From Paralithodes platypus (taxonomy: Eukaryota > Arthropoda > Malacostraca > Decapoda > Lithodidae), in the NCBI GenBank assembly GCA_032716605.1, contig CM064545.1, positions 5,575,199-5,639,198 on the forward strand: DNA of 64,000 nt, given 5' to 3'. Below, in pieces: positions 45,305 to 56,844 of the stretch; the stretch's first letter is position 1, and the number at the start of each line of letters is the position of its first letter. The notes under the pieces were generated by a model. That model had not been told where the DNA came from and did not search any database. It saw only the letters and a list, made by a program, of their open reading frames with translations. A program made the translations under genes and the position numbers.

Positions 45305-45405
45305 GACAGGTGGCGGGGGAGCAGTGGGGATGCGGGGGTTGGGAGGGAGGACGGAGGCAGGACAGGGAGGGGGCAGAAGCATGGGGGGAGGGGAGGCGGA
45401 GACTA
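45305..45405 (+). repeat. G-rich tract with quadruplex potential
   Basis: Dense runs of G (GGCGGGGGAG, GCGGGGGTTGGGAGGGAGG, GGGAGGGGGC, GGGGGGAGGGGAGG). Non-coding. The strand asymmetry is extreme compared with its surroundings. Confidence 0.7.
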
Positions 45406-45489
45406 GATATGGGAAAATACATCAGTAGGCACAAGCAATATCAGACATCACACATGCATACAAGATAACAACTCTACTAGTACAAATAC

Positions 45490-45525
<36 letters not shown>
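45490..45525. repeat. (AAT)n microsatellite
   Basis: About 11 AAT units, followed by imperfect ATAATAATGATAAT sequence up to the Helitron start. Confidence 0.95.
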
Positions 45526-45526
<1 letters not shown>

Positions 45527-45586
45527 AAATAATGATAATATTAATCGTAACAATTATAATGATAAAAACAGTGATGATAGTGCTAA

Positions 45587-46389
45587 TCTATATTATTAAA
45601 TCAGTTTGTGTGTCTGTTTGTCTGTAAGTGTGTTCTTAATAGGCGGCCGCAGTTTTGGACCTGGGGAGCTGAAACTTTGCATGTGGGTGTCAATTGACCT
45701 GGGTCAGGTCATAGAGAGGGCGAGGCCACGATCGGAGGTCGTTTCGAGGCCGAAATTGAAAACAAAAATGAAAAAATTGCCGTTTGGGGCAGAACGAGGC
45801 CTCCGATCGAAAAGGTGTATGGAACGAAAGTTGTTCACAGCCCCCCAAAATAGGGGTACGAATGAGGTCAGATCCAAAATCGGAGGTCATTCAGCGGCCG
45901 AAATCGAGGTCGCCGTTTAATGAGGCACAGGGAGGTCGAGGCCGGTGATTATGGTAGTAGTAGTGGTGGTAGTAGTGATGGTGATTATGGTGGTACAGTA
46001 ATCAGTTCGTGTGTCTGTTTGTCTGTCTGTGTTCTTAATAGGCGGCCACAGTTTTTGACCTGGGGAGCTGAAACTTTGCATGTGGGTGTCAATTGACCTG
46101 GGTCAGGTCATAGAGGGGGCGAGGCCACGATCGGAGGCCGTTTCGAGGCCGAAATCGAAAAAAAATAAAAAAAATTGCCGTTTCGGGCAGAAGGAGGCCT
46201 CCGATCGAAAAGGTGTATCGAACGAAAGTTCCATCCAGAATCTAGAATCATATTTGTCATGTGTAGAATCTGAATGTCAGTATGTTGTGTTGGATTCTAT
46301 GTCTTTGTGTTAAGGTTAAATAGATGTTTCATTTGTTCATAAATAAATGGTAGAATTAAAACCCAGGCAACGCCGGGTACCCCTGCTAT
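45587..46389 (+). mobile_element. Non-autonomous Helitron, copy 1
   Basis: It starts TCTATATTATTAAATCAG after an A, and ends with the hairpin-forming ACCCAGGCAACGCCGGGT, then ACCCCTGCTAT. Two homologous halves each begin ATCAGTTYGTGTGTCTGTTTG (about 45599 and 46003). The terminal CTAT differs from the usual CTAG/CTRR, probably because a (CTAT)n tract replaced it. No Rep/helicase coding, so mobilised in trans if at all. Confidence 0.75.
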
Positions 46390-46404
46390 CTATCTATCTA
46401 TCTA
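46390..46404. repeat. (CTAT)n between the two Helitrons
   Basis: A short tetranucleotide run linking the 3' end of copy 1 to the 5' TC of copy 2. Confidence 0.85.
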
Positions 46405-47261
46405 TCTATATATTATTAAATCAGTTCGTGTGTCTGTTTGTCTGTCTGTGTGTTCTAAATAGGCGGCCGCAGTTTTGGACCTGGGGAGTTGAAACTTTGC
46501 ATGTGGGTGTCAATTGACCTGGGTCAGGTCATAGAGGGGGCGACGCCACGATCGGAGGTCGTTTCGAGGCCGAAATTGAAAACAAATTGAAAAAAATTGC
46601 CGTTTGGGCAGGAGGCCTCCGATCGAAAAGGTGTATGGAACAAAAGTTGTTCGCAGCCCCCCAAAATGGGGGTACGGATGAGTTCAGATCCAAAATCGGA
46701 GGTCATTTAGCGGCCGAAATCGAGGTCGCCGTTTAATGAGGCACAGGGAGGTCGAGGCCGGTGATAATGGTAGTAGTAGTATTGTGATGATTGTGGTAGT
46801 AGTGATTGATGATGGTGATTATGGTAGTAGTAGTGGTGGTACTAGTGATGGTGATTATGGTGGTACAGTAATCAGTTCGCGTGTCTGTTTGTCTGTCTGT
46901 GTGTTCTTAATAGGCGGCCGCAGTTTGGACCTGGGGAGCTGAAACTTTGCATGTGGGTGTCAATTGACCTGGATCAGGTCATAGAGGGGGCGAGGCCACG
47001 ATCGGAGGTCGTTTCGAGGCCGAGATTGAAAAAAAAATGAAAAAAATGGCCGTGTGGCGCAGAAGGAGGCCTTTGATCGAAAAGGTGTATGGAACGAAAG
47101 TTCAATCCAGAATCTAGAATCATATTTGTCATGTGTAGAATCTGAATGTCAGTATGTTGTGTTGAATTCTATGTGTTTGTGTTAAGGTTAAATAGATGTT
47201 TCATGTGTTCATAAATAAATGGTAGAATTTAAACCCGGGCAACGCCGGGTACCCCTGCTAG
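46405..47261 (+). mobile_element. Non-autonomous Helitron, copy 2
   Basis: It starts TCTATATATTATTAAATCAG and ends CTAG (47258-47261) followed by T. The 3' hairpin ACCCGG/CCGGGT with loop GCAACG (47233-47250) lies 7 bp before CTAG, as expected for Helitrons. Internal halves begin at about 46418 and 46868, separated by GGTGATTATGG-type trinucleotide repeats (46760-46865). Closely related to copy 1. Confidence 0.85.
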
Positions 47262-47960
47262 TATAATTTATAGTGGTACTTGCAATAGAGAACATGGAAG
47301 GATAGATATAGATAAATAGAGAGAGCGAGAGATACATATATTTACATAGATACACTGGCCCCACAGATACGACGACAGATGAGGATCTAAGACGCTATTT
47401 TACATTTTAAAATATTATAATTGGCATTCAAGAAGTGAGCCACATGTTCCTGGAGTTGGCTACTGATTGACTGACTGCCTTACTGGCTATTATTGAAAAC
47501 CTGATGTCCCAAAGTGAACTTTATAACTATAATATCAGCATTTTCATTCATATTCGATTGGACATCAGTTACTGATTTACTGATTAACGTTAATGGGTGA
47601 ATTAGTGATCCATTAACGGGAGTAAATTTACAATATTGTCCCACATAGTTGACCTTTGATGGCGGCCTTTCATATAGCCATGTAGTAGTTTTGTTTTTGT
47701 TTTCGAAGCCAACACACATTAGTTTGAAACAAGCTGACATTACAAATTTGGGCGGGTGCCCAACCCCGAAAGGGGTTGAAATAGGGGAGCTATCCCCCCG
47801 GCAAAGGCGGCTTTCTAGGGCCTTTCCTAGCTGATGCTGAGAGGATTGGGTTCTAGTCATGTGGTGATGGGCTGGTCTATCAGAGTGAGAGCTGAGCGAT
47901 CTCTGCCATACCCATAGCTTACTCTGACTGTTCCTTTAACTTATATATTTTCTAGATCTC
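47262..47960. other. Unassigned stretch
   Basis: No gene or family recognised. A 126-residue minus frame (47480-47860) has no recognisable domain and is not called. Confidence 0.5.
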
Positions 47961-48276
47961 AAGTGACGGCGTCTCTTCTGTGGATTGATCTCCCAATCTA
48001 CCAAGATTGGAAGCCAAAGCGTCACATTTTTCCCTTGCCCCTCAACTTTCTCTTCATAATTGCTGAGGGGCACAGGGCCCTGGGTGGGGCTTTGGTTTCC
48101 CGGGCGTTTCCGCACCCTCCTCAGCTCCCCGCCATGGAGTGGCTTCGGTCACCCAGGCTTTATTGTGGTTGGCAGGGAGGATTCTGTGGGGGCGCTCGGT
48201 TATGGACTTGGAATTGCTCGGGGCCTTGGGGCTGTTCGGCCAGGCAGCTTGGGGAACAACAACAACAACAACAAAT
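47961..48276 (+). repeat. GC-richer segment ending in (AAC)n, possible SINE
   Basis: A block clearly GC-richer than its flanks ends in seven AAC units (about 48254-48274). A body with a short-repeat tail is typical of SINEs or 5'-truncated LINEs, but no polymerase III boxes and no second copy were found. Confidence 0.3.
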
Positions 48277-49484
48277 TTGCATTCAGATCATAACAGATCT
48301 GCTTGGAAATATTCGTGACATCCTTGTATTTGTCATACCTATTGTAAATCCTAATACGGAGATATATTTTGTCATGCATTAGCAAATGTGTTTTGGTGAT
48401 AATCATTTAACACTTTCAAATTATTCTTCACTGAAAATGCAAGCATTTGAAACATTGATAAATACAAGAAGCGAAACTCTGGCAGATGTGTTCACTTCAT
48501 GTGAGACCATGCACCCTCCATAATATTGTTAAGACATTAATGTTATTTAGTAATTATACATACTAACACATATACTGTATATATTTATATAAACATTTGT
48601 ATAATTATTGATGTGAAATTTGTTTTTAGTTCGATTTAGGAAACTTAAGCATGTTTCAAAATGACAAAATCATGGAGAGAGCTGTGAAAATGCAAAACAT
48701 TTGAACATGAAGGAATATGAAAATAAACAAATAAACACAAACTACAAAATATGAAATAGACTACACTTTGAAATATATACATTTTCCCACTCGGCCTAGA
48801 TATAATAATAACATTCTCTGGTGCTCATCAGTTTAACAAAAATAATCCGTTCATGAATTCTGAGTAATGAGAAAGACTGGCATTGTTTGTTGGAATTTTG
48901 TTTTTGTAAATGTGTTAATTAATTAGTGATATTGTTTAGTGAATTAATGTTTTAATGAGTGCTGGGGCAAAGGCAAAATGTGAAGCTCTGTTGCATTATG
49001 TGCATGTATATATGTGGGTTTTTAAATTGTATAATTTTATGCATGCACATATGTAACGTTTGCATGGAGTGTATGTGTATTGATTTGTGTACATTTATGC
49101 ATGCATTTAAATGCGTTTGTACTTGAGTATATACTTTATTCTAATGACGGTATACGCTCAACTGCTACTATTGTTACGCATTGTCAGTTTATGCTGGCTA
49201 TCATTAGACAGTTTTATATAATGTAAGAAGGATTTGTGGGAATTGTAAGGATACATATTATGTCAATCAACACTCTGATTTCCATATACCCTTCCTAATC
49301 TGAATATAATCGTCCAATACTAGCCAGAACACAGAAGAGAAATGCGTCATCGAATCTTTTAAGTGTAACGTTTTACTAAGCTAAAGAATAAGAAGGAAGT
49401 AAATTTAACATCATGGCTACTCAGTATAATAAGGGGCTCACCTTAACCCTATTTGGGCCGAGGGAGGGCCTTTTTGGACCTCAC
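48277..49484. other. AT-rich spacer
   Basis: 1.2 kb with no recognisable gene or element; it has many ATGCATG and TGTAT words around 48980-49130. Confidence 0.55.
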
Positions 49485-49700
49485 TGTTACGCTCCATGAG
49501 TTTGGAGATTTTAAGACACTTCACCCCGTTATTTTGGTGATAATAAGAAGCTTAACTTCATTCAGGTGTTGATTTTTTTCTGGGCTAGCTATAGCAAGCC
49601 AGTAACGTAGAAGGGGCCACCTTCGGCCGGGATATCTTCTCTCGAAAAATTTCCAATTTTAGCTTGAAGGGGCTCTGGGTGGGCACTTTCTAGTTTGAAC
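49485..49700 (+). repeat. Dispersed repeat A, copy 4
   Basis: TTTTAAGACACTTCACCCCG, then GATTTTTTTCTGGGCTAGC, GAAGGGGCCACC and TCTCTCGAAAAA follow the order of copies 1 and 2, with more changes. Confidence 0.6.
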
Positions 49701-49906
49701 AAAGTATTGGACAGCGTTTTTGTTACCTTAGAGGACAAACTAAAATACGTTGCTCGAAAATGACAAACGCAAGCAATATCTTCCATAATAATAAAACAAA
49801 ATATCATAAATAACACGGCATCATATATATCATCGGATCAAATAGTGTTAAAGGCTTTCCGAAAGCAAATTAGTATCTCCGATTAATTAATATTATTCTA
49901 TGTCAA

Positions 49907-49998
49907 ATATTAAACAAGTATTCCTGATATATTAAACAAGTATTCCTGATATATTAAACAAGTATTCCTGATATATTAAACAAGTATTCCTGATATAT
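49907..49998. repeat. 22-bp tandem repeat, four copies
   Basis: Unit ATATTAAACAAGTATTCCTG plus AT, four times, perfect after the first unit. AT-rich, non-coding. Confidence 0.95.
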
Positions 49999-50284
49999 TT
50001 GTATTATGGTAGGTGATATGGTGCACAAGTTAATTAACCCATTCAATACCAGGGACGTCCTTTTCATCATATTCTGGCAACTATTAGACTATTTTATTCA
50101 GCTTAGGAAGGCCCTTTAGCAAAAATAAGGCTTCAAACTATCTCAACCAACCTTTTTAAGTATCACAGATCCATCCTAAGCTGCATAATATTGTCCAAAT
50201 ATAGCTAGATTAAAATGAAACACACCTCCCTGGTACTAAACGGGTTAATTATCCTACATTCTGGAAAATATAATTTGTATATCA

Positions 50285-50640
50285 GTTTGGCAACTCTCCC
50301 ACGTGTGGCAACAAAAATCTTGATCTCATTCTCACAATGAAAGATGATTTAGTAAACCAAGTCGTGGTAGGTGATTAATTTAGTTCAAGCGATGACCGAT
50401 CAATAACCTTCATCCTAAACATCGATAACGTCAAACCAAATGAAAGCCAGGAGAATGTACTAAGTTAATAAAAGGCTGCCTTCCACAAGCTGAAAAGAAT
50501 TGTCAATGCTACCAATTGGAATTTCATAAACTACCTAACAGATATAGAGAACGTTTGGGAAACATTTAACATTTTTTATACTAAAGTAGATGTGCAGTTT
50601 TCACATTTACAAAAACAAATAAACACATAACAAAAACTAA
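50285..50640 (+). pseudogene. CR1/L2-like endonuclease-end relic
   Basis: Translation gives NLDLILTMKDDLVNQVVVGD, a stop, then FSSSDDRSITFILNIDNVKP, then FHKLKRIVNATNWNF and FNIFYTKVDVQ. This matches the end of the AP-endonuclease domain (LDLILTN, SSDHRSI) and the following linker of CR1/L2 elements. It is the best kept of the four CR1/L2-like relics here. The catalytic His of SDH is replaced by Asp. Confidence 0.78.
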
Positions 50641-51329
50641 AACTGAATACCAAAATCTGCGACCATTCGTCTATACATTAGGCTACAATAGCGCAGGTGG
50701 AAAATGTGTATACACTCGTCCAAGAAACAATCTTTACACTAACGCTCTAAACATTCTGGAAGTGGGTCGAAATCTTATGATAATACCTCACAGACATATG
50801 TTTCACCCGATTAACCCACTGGATCCCAGCACCACAGCGTATGCGTCGGCAATATATGTAACGCTAAACCCCAGCGCCACATACGTTGCGTCCGCTGCTT
50901 CGAAATGATTTATTCTTGTCCTATGGTAGCTAGAGGCTTGAGGATGGTATGGGAAACTACCTTATGATGTTGCTGAACAGTGGCGGTACGCGGTAACCCC
51001 CTAGCCCATCCGCGCGGGTGAGTAAGGGCGGATGTGGAAAGCCAATTTACCCACTTATCCCACCACCACTTTTGTGCTTATTTATTCTTATCCTATGGTA
51101 GCTAGAGTGTTCAAATTCATATAGGATATACCTTATGATGTTACTCAACAATGGCAATACTTATCAATTGGCAATACACAAGTCCCGTCGCGGTGGGGAG
51201 GGGGGAGAGAGAGAGTGGGAGTGGAAGGACTGGGCGGCCTCCCACCTCCCGCCCGGTCCAGTTGCCTTGTACCTCGTCGCCTCGCTATGTTTATCGCTCC
51301 CCTAATGCTTCCCATAATATAGTTGACTC

Positions 51330-51522
51330 CCCACCAAGTATGGAAGAGGAGGAGGAGGATAACCCAGACCCCACAGCATTCCTCAAAATTCCGCCAGGTC
51401 ATGGTAGGGGTAAGAAGAGACGAGATAGTGTCATGTTGCTACGTACACAGCAAGGTTATGTGTACACTGGTCCTCCCCCTCTTCCCCTGCCTTCACCACC
51501 ACGTCCCCTGTCTCCCCACTAA
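51330..51522 (+). pseudogene. Acidic/proline-rich frame inside piggyBac-like element
   Basis: A frame with MEEEEEDNPDPTAFLKIPP, then GRGKKRRDSVMLL and a proline-rich end to a stop at 51522. The acidic start is in keeping with the N-terminal region of many piggyBac transposases, but there is no catalytic domain and the similarity is compositional only. It may be chance. Confidence 0.2.
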
Positions 51523-52040
51523 AAATACGTCAAAACCCATATTTCTAAGTCAAAAGGGCCTAAAACAATGTGTAACACTCATATTCTAACTATGAAATAT
51601 ACGGCAAAGTATAAAATCAATAAACAGAGTACGTGAGAGAGGCATAATAAAAGTGAGAGTGAGTGAAGGGGAAATCGGGTGTCATTCAGCTGGCAGTGTG
51701 TACGTGCGTAAGTCCATAAACAAGGTGGCCGCCAGCCCGCCAGTCGTCATAGTAACCAGGGGATGCGCGCGAGGCTTGCCACTCCCTCGACACTTATAAA
51801 ACTTGAATCTATGCACTTATCACACTGTAACTTCATGTACAATGACAATATGTGATACATGTTGCTAATATCTGAACTATAAAGGCACACATGATTCTAG
51901 GGTGGTGTAAATAACTGTCACTCGATAACTGGATGCATCGTACATCTGCCATGCTGCCGCGCTCAGCTATGTCTTGAAGGGCGGGAAGCTTGAAGGCCGC
52001 CCAGCATCAGCTGATGGCTGAGGCTGCCCCCCCCCTATTC

Positions 52041-52109
52041 ACTCACCTCGGTCATTTTGGGGTCCTATGGGGGGGGGCCCCATAGGACCCCAAAATGACC
52101 GAGGTGAGT
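52041..52109. repeat. Perfect 32-bp palindrome with G5 loop
   Basis: Arms 52041-52072 and 52078-52109 are exact reverse complements. The left arm starts ACTCACCTCGGTCATTTTGG and ends CCTATGGGG. The loop is GGGGG. Partial traces of the right half (GTAGGACCCCGTAAT) occur in the related elements at 55730 and 58895, which lack the perfect partner arm. Confidence 0.95.
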
Positions 52110-52340
52110 GTTTTTGTGTGTGGTATTCTTCATTTCTCACCTATTTAAGCTATTAACAAAAAAACAAAAAACAAAAACAAATCTGCTGGTCTCTCAGTGT
52201 ACATTTAATCTAAACTAGCTGGGGTTCAGCGGGTTAATTCCGTTCACACTAGATTATTTACAGTTCACCAGTGTAAAGATTGTTTTTTGGTCGAGGATTC
52301 GAAACTGCATAATAAATCGTAGGCTTGTGCATATTTTGTT

Positions 52341-52450
52341 TACTGTCTTGATAGCGTAATGCATAAGTGCACGGAATTTCGATGTGAGTATCCTAGGTTT
52401 GAGTCCTTGGATTGCCACATGTATTTGTTGATTTCATTAATTGAGTTTAG
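52341..52450 (+). mobile_element. tRNA-derived SINE, copy 2
   Basis: TAGCGTAATGCATAAGTGCA (A-box area) and AGGTTTGAGTCCTT (B-box) are followed by ATTGCCACATGTATTTG. The TGCATAAG and TGCCACATG blocks match copy 1 at 2222-2326. Confidence 0.72.
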
Positions 52451-52526
52451 ATGTGAAGTTTGTTGATGGAAAACAAATACATAATTTTTGGTGTTTAATC
52501 TCCTTGGTAATAACGGATTATATAAT

Positions 52527-52559
<33 letters not shown>

Positions 52560-52589
52560 CCGTATATATGTATATATATATGTATTTGT

Positions 52590-52659
<70 letters not shown>

Positions 52660-52795
52660 TATATAAACCGTATATATGTATATATATATGTATTTGTTGA
52701 TTTCATTAATTGAGTTTAAATGTGAAGTTTGTTGATGGAAAAAAAATAAATAAATTGGTGTTTAATCTCCTTGGTAATAACGGATTATATAATAT
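52423..52795. repeat. Segment duplicated across a (TA)n array
   Basis: About 110 bp starting GTATTTGTTGATTTCATTAA and ending GGTAATAACGGATTATATAA occurs at 52421-52530 and 52690-52795, separated by about 150 bp of TA repeats. The second copy duplicates the SINE tail and the DNA after it. Confidence 0.85.
52531..52665. repeat. (TA)n array with ACCGTATATATG interruptions
   Basis: Long TA run with two ACCGTATATATG motifs (one at 52559, one near 52667), probably copied together with the flanking segment. Confidence 0.93.
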
Positions 52796-52849
52796 ATATA
52801 CATATATATATATGTATGTATACAATGTATATAATATATACAGTATATA

Positions 52850-52864
52850 TATAATATATATACA

Positions 52865-52915
<51 letters not shown>
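52850..52915. repeat. (TA)n array joined to J1 fragment
   Basis: TA units run straight into GTGTGGGGAGG, the truncated start of a J1 copy. A frame crossing the join is not a real fusion protein. Confidence 0.95.
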
Positions 52916-53512
<597 letters not shown>

Positions 53513-53529
53513 ATATTTAAATTCATATT

Positions 53530-55045
53530 TGATCTTCACAATCTGAATATTAATCTAAAATGTGATAAGTGTAACACCATTGTGTTGTGTTATGAATATG
53601 GTATAATTCAAATTAAATATTTACAAAAGAAAGAAATAGTGACCAGTTATGGAAATTTTGAGTATTTCGTTATGAAGATTTTTTTTTTTTTTATCCTTGA
53701 CCTATATACTGTATATGTAGGATAACATTATGTGTTTGCATTGATGTAACCCTGGAAACTCAAATAAGCGTGCCAAATTTCATTAAATATTATAAGTTTG
53801 TTTCTGATGTATTAAAAGAAATAGTTGATCTTAACCTTTGACCTTCATATTGACCATCATGATGTCTAAAAATGTAACATTCCAATTTTCAATTACAGCA
53901 CTGAAGTTTGCATGAATAGCAAAAACATTTGCATTTTGACCTTATATATGACCATGACCTGTGACGTTGACCTAGCAAATGGAATTATGTATATTCTTGC
54001 ATGACCTTGGCCTAGGTATTCCGAATATACGTGATATGCCTAGTGAAACTCATGCAGTTATTATGAAATACTAGATAACATCTTTTGACCTTTGACTTTG
54101 ACCTTCGAACTTATAAATTCTTATCCAGAATTTAGGTACCTAAACACCAATGTTAGCATTATGAATATGGTGTAATTCGTATAAAACCTTATACATAAGA
54201 AATAGTGACCATATACTGTGACCTTGACATTTGACTAAAAAGAAAATAACAACATATATTTGGATGTTCGTCGGATTGACCAACTGAATTTGCCTGCACA
54301 ATTTAGTGACAATACATTAAACAGTCAAGGAGGAGTTTAGGGAAAATGATAAACACTCTTGTTTTGACCTATGACCTTTGACCTTAACTATTACAATATT
54401 TATATGTAATTTTATATAAATATATATTTAAGTACCAAGCGACTAACACAGCCAGTTTTCCTAAATTTTAGTAATCTACATTAATTAATGGTAAAAGTTT
54501 ACATTTGACCTTGACCTGTGATCTTGACCTTTATGTAAGAATACATTGTTTGTTTGCATTGACGTTGCCCAGGAAAATCAAATAAGCATGCCTAATTTCA
54601 GTTAGTTTCACATATATTAATACAATTGCTGACCTTGACCTTTGCCCACATCTTGACCTTTATATGTCTCAACACTTACTATTTTCCTTTTGATTTAAAG
54701 TGTAACTATCTCACCCAAAATTGTGAAGTTTGCATGAAAAGTAAAGACATTCGCATATTGACCAATTATTTTACCTTGACCTTTCATATGGAGTTCTATA
54801 GATGCTTGTACTTGGCCTAGGTATTCCGAATATACATGGTAAGCCAATTGAAAAGCTAATAATTAACATAAGAAATACAAGTAACAAACTTATTTTGACC
54901 TTTGACCTTATCCTTTAGAATATTCATCTAAAATGTTGTCAATAAGAAATCAAGGTTACCAGTAACTTGTATAGTGAAAATTAAGACATTTGAATAAAAA
55001 CTAAAAAACATTAAATATTGACCTTATGCCTAACCTTTTAGTCAT
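53530..55045 (+). repeat. TGACCTT-rich degenerate repeat region
   Basis: 1.5 kb strewn with TGACCTTTGACC, TTGACCTTGACC and TGACCTTGACATTTGAC motifs (for example near 53835, 53937, 54088, 54365, 54505, 54630, 54650, 54898). Spacing between clusters is 60-200 bp and long similar blocks recur (CTAGGTATTCCGAATATACRT at about 54012 and 54817). This suggests an old higher-order repeat. No protein. Confidence 0.65.
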
Positions 55046-55077
55046 AAAGGTGATACAAGTATTGTAAATTCCATATA

Positions 55078-55078
<1 letters not shown>

Positions 55079-55133
<55 letters not shown>
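55079..55133. repeat. (TA)n microsatellite
   Basis: About 26 TA units. Confidence 0.96.
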
Positions 55134-55138
<5 letters not shown>

Positions 55139-55557
55139 GTACATACTATATTGAAATAACTTATAGGAATGGCGGTATAATATCCTCATAACTATTAATA
55201 TAATTAACCCATAAAACTGCAATTAATACAAACATGTGTTTATATAACAATATCGTAATGTATCAAAACACAGTATTATACCTTACCTTATGATACCTTA
55301 TGATGTGTTCGCCACTCTTCTAGCGGCACCAAGGAGCGCGACGCCCCTCGTTATGGGTGGTGATTTGGTGCAGTAGACTGTTTGAAGCGACAGCTCGCTC
55401 CCTTGCGAGCATGGACTCGTCTGGCACCTTTTGCAGTTCGACATCCAGGGCTCTCTTGTGTCCGACACTATCGTAATACCGTATCACCGATTCTGGTCCA
55501 TGTATCGAAGTAACGATCGAGAGTGAGAGAGAGACAGATTAATATCCGTGAGTCGGA
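55134..55557. other. Unassigned stretch with GC-richer block
   Basis: 55300-55480 is GC-rich but no protein or RNA family was recognised. Confidence 0.5.
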
Positions 55558-55883
55558 AGTAAATTACTCCGGTCCTATGGCATCTAGAGGGCTCAGATTT
55601 GTATGGGAACTGCGTAAGTATCCCATGCAACAATACCGATGGTTGAAAACCCTCAAAATCCAGCCACGTGTTTTGCATGTGTTTGGCTATTCATTTCCCC
55701 ATGTTAATTCAGACATTTGGGCGCCCCGTAGGACCCCGTAATGAGCTAGGGGGATCGTTTTTTTGTGGTTTTTCCTTCATTTATAGCCCATTGCATGTGC
55801 TTTCTGGAAAATAAAATGTTTGACAACCTGCCGGGCCTGGAGTGTACATTATATATTATATTGCCTGGTGCTCGGTGGGTTAA
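55558..55883. mobile_element. piggyBac-like relative, right end only
   Basis: From AAATTACTCCGGTCCTATGG to CTGGTGCTCGGTGGG and TTAA (55880-55883). The body is collinear with 58690-59005 (ACTAGAGGGCTCA-like, CAACAATrCCGATGGTTGAAA). The left end is missing. Confidence 0.65.
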
Positions 55884-56284
55884 ATAGAAAGACAATTCCA
55901 CATTACATGTTGCAATTGCATTACAGTATCTACATACAAAGGACCTGATTCCTTGTTAGTATTAGGTCTAAATAAAATTAACTATTATGTACTATACTAA
56001 ATGAATTCTGAATTAAATACAACATATTACTGAGCAGGTGTTTTCATATACTTCAAAAAATGGCATAGCATATTACACTTGTTGCATTAATTTTGTTTTC
56101 AAAATTCCTTTGCAACTGACAGAGAGTAGAAACACGATCATGTTAATTAAAGTTTTAAACTGCATTTAAACTTTTGCATTTGAGTGTTGATGGATGTGTT
56201 GGACATCCTTTTATCCATGTTCAGGTAAAATTACACATTGATCCTATAAAAAAAATGAAAAATGCATCAATATTTTTTTTTTTC
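55884..56284. other. AT-rich spacer
   Basis: No gene or classified element. It ends in a T run that is the tail of the next J1 copy. Confidence 0.55.
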
Positions 56285-56628
56285 TATGTGATTGAGGGAG
56301 GCAAAAGGCACAACTGCCTATAGTGAGTGCCTCCCCCATAATTGAAGGAGTGACAGGGCAAAAATCAAGGGACGTTCGAGCCAAAATGCCTGGACACACA
56401 GAGTTTGAAGCAATTTAAGTCATAGGAAGAGGGAAAGACTGATTCTGGGAGAGAGTTCCAGAGCTCAGCTGTTGAGTAGAAGAAAGTTTGAGAGTAACGT
56501 TTCACTCTTGGGTTGGAGAGTTGCACAGAGTAGGGGTGGGATTGAGTTGAAAGACGGGTACCACGTGCCCTACGTAAAGGAGGTGGTATGCACTGGGATA
56601 GCTCTGAGGAACACTGATTATTATAGTG
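56285..56628 (-). pseudogene. J1 Jockey-like element, 3' fragment
   Basis: The reverse complement of the J1 end: CTATGTGATTGAGGGAGGCA, then GCCAAAATGCCTGGAC, AGAGTTCCAGAGCTCAGC and a 5' limit near GGAACACTGATTATTATAG. A poly(T) run near 56273-56283 is its poly(A) tail. Nearly identical in many blocks to 52916-53400, inverted. Confidence 0.87.
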
Positions 56629-56844
56629 CTATTAAATCTAATGCAAATCATAATATAATAGATACATATTCTTTAAGCCAAATGTAAAATATATATATTT
56701 ACAAAGCTTACATGTATGGTATGTCTGACTGTTGCAAACAACGTTAACACATTTTTGATATGCAAATATGAGTACTGGTATGAGTTATCATTAAGGAATA
56801 AAACTAAATCAATCAAATTCTATTTCTGGTCAATAACATACTAG

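Larger units (their letters stand above)
50811..52237. mobile_element. piggyBac-like element with TTAA target duplication
   Basis: TTAA (50811-50814) precedes CCCACTGGATCCCAGC; at the other end GCTGGGGTTCAGCGGG is followed by TTAA (52234-52237). The inverted ends match at 13 of 16 positions. Inside are a tandem-duplicated ATCCTATGGTAGCTAGAG block (about 50915 and 51090), a 32-bp palindrome (52041-52109) and short frames. No transposase core (DDBD, Cys-rich tail) was recognised, so it is non-autonomous or heavily eroded. Confidence 0.75.

Noticed and set aside
54626..54820. 64-residue plus-strand protein
   Set aside because: It lies in the TGACCTT repeat region and reads repeat words.
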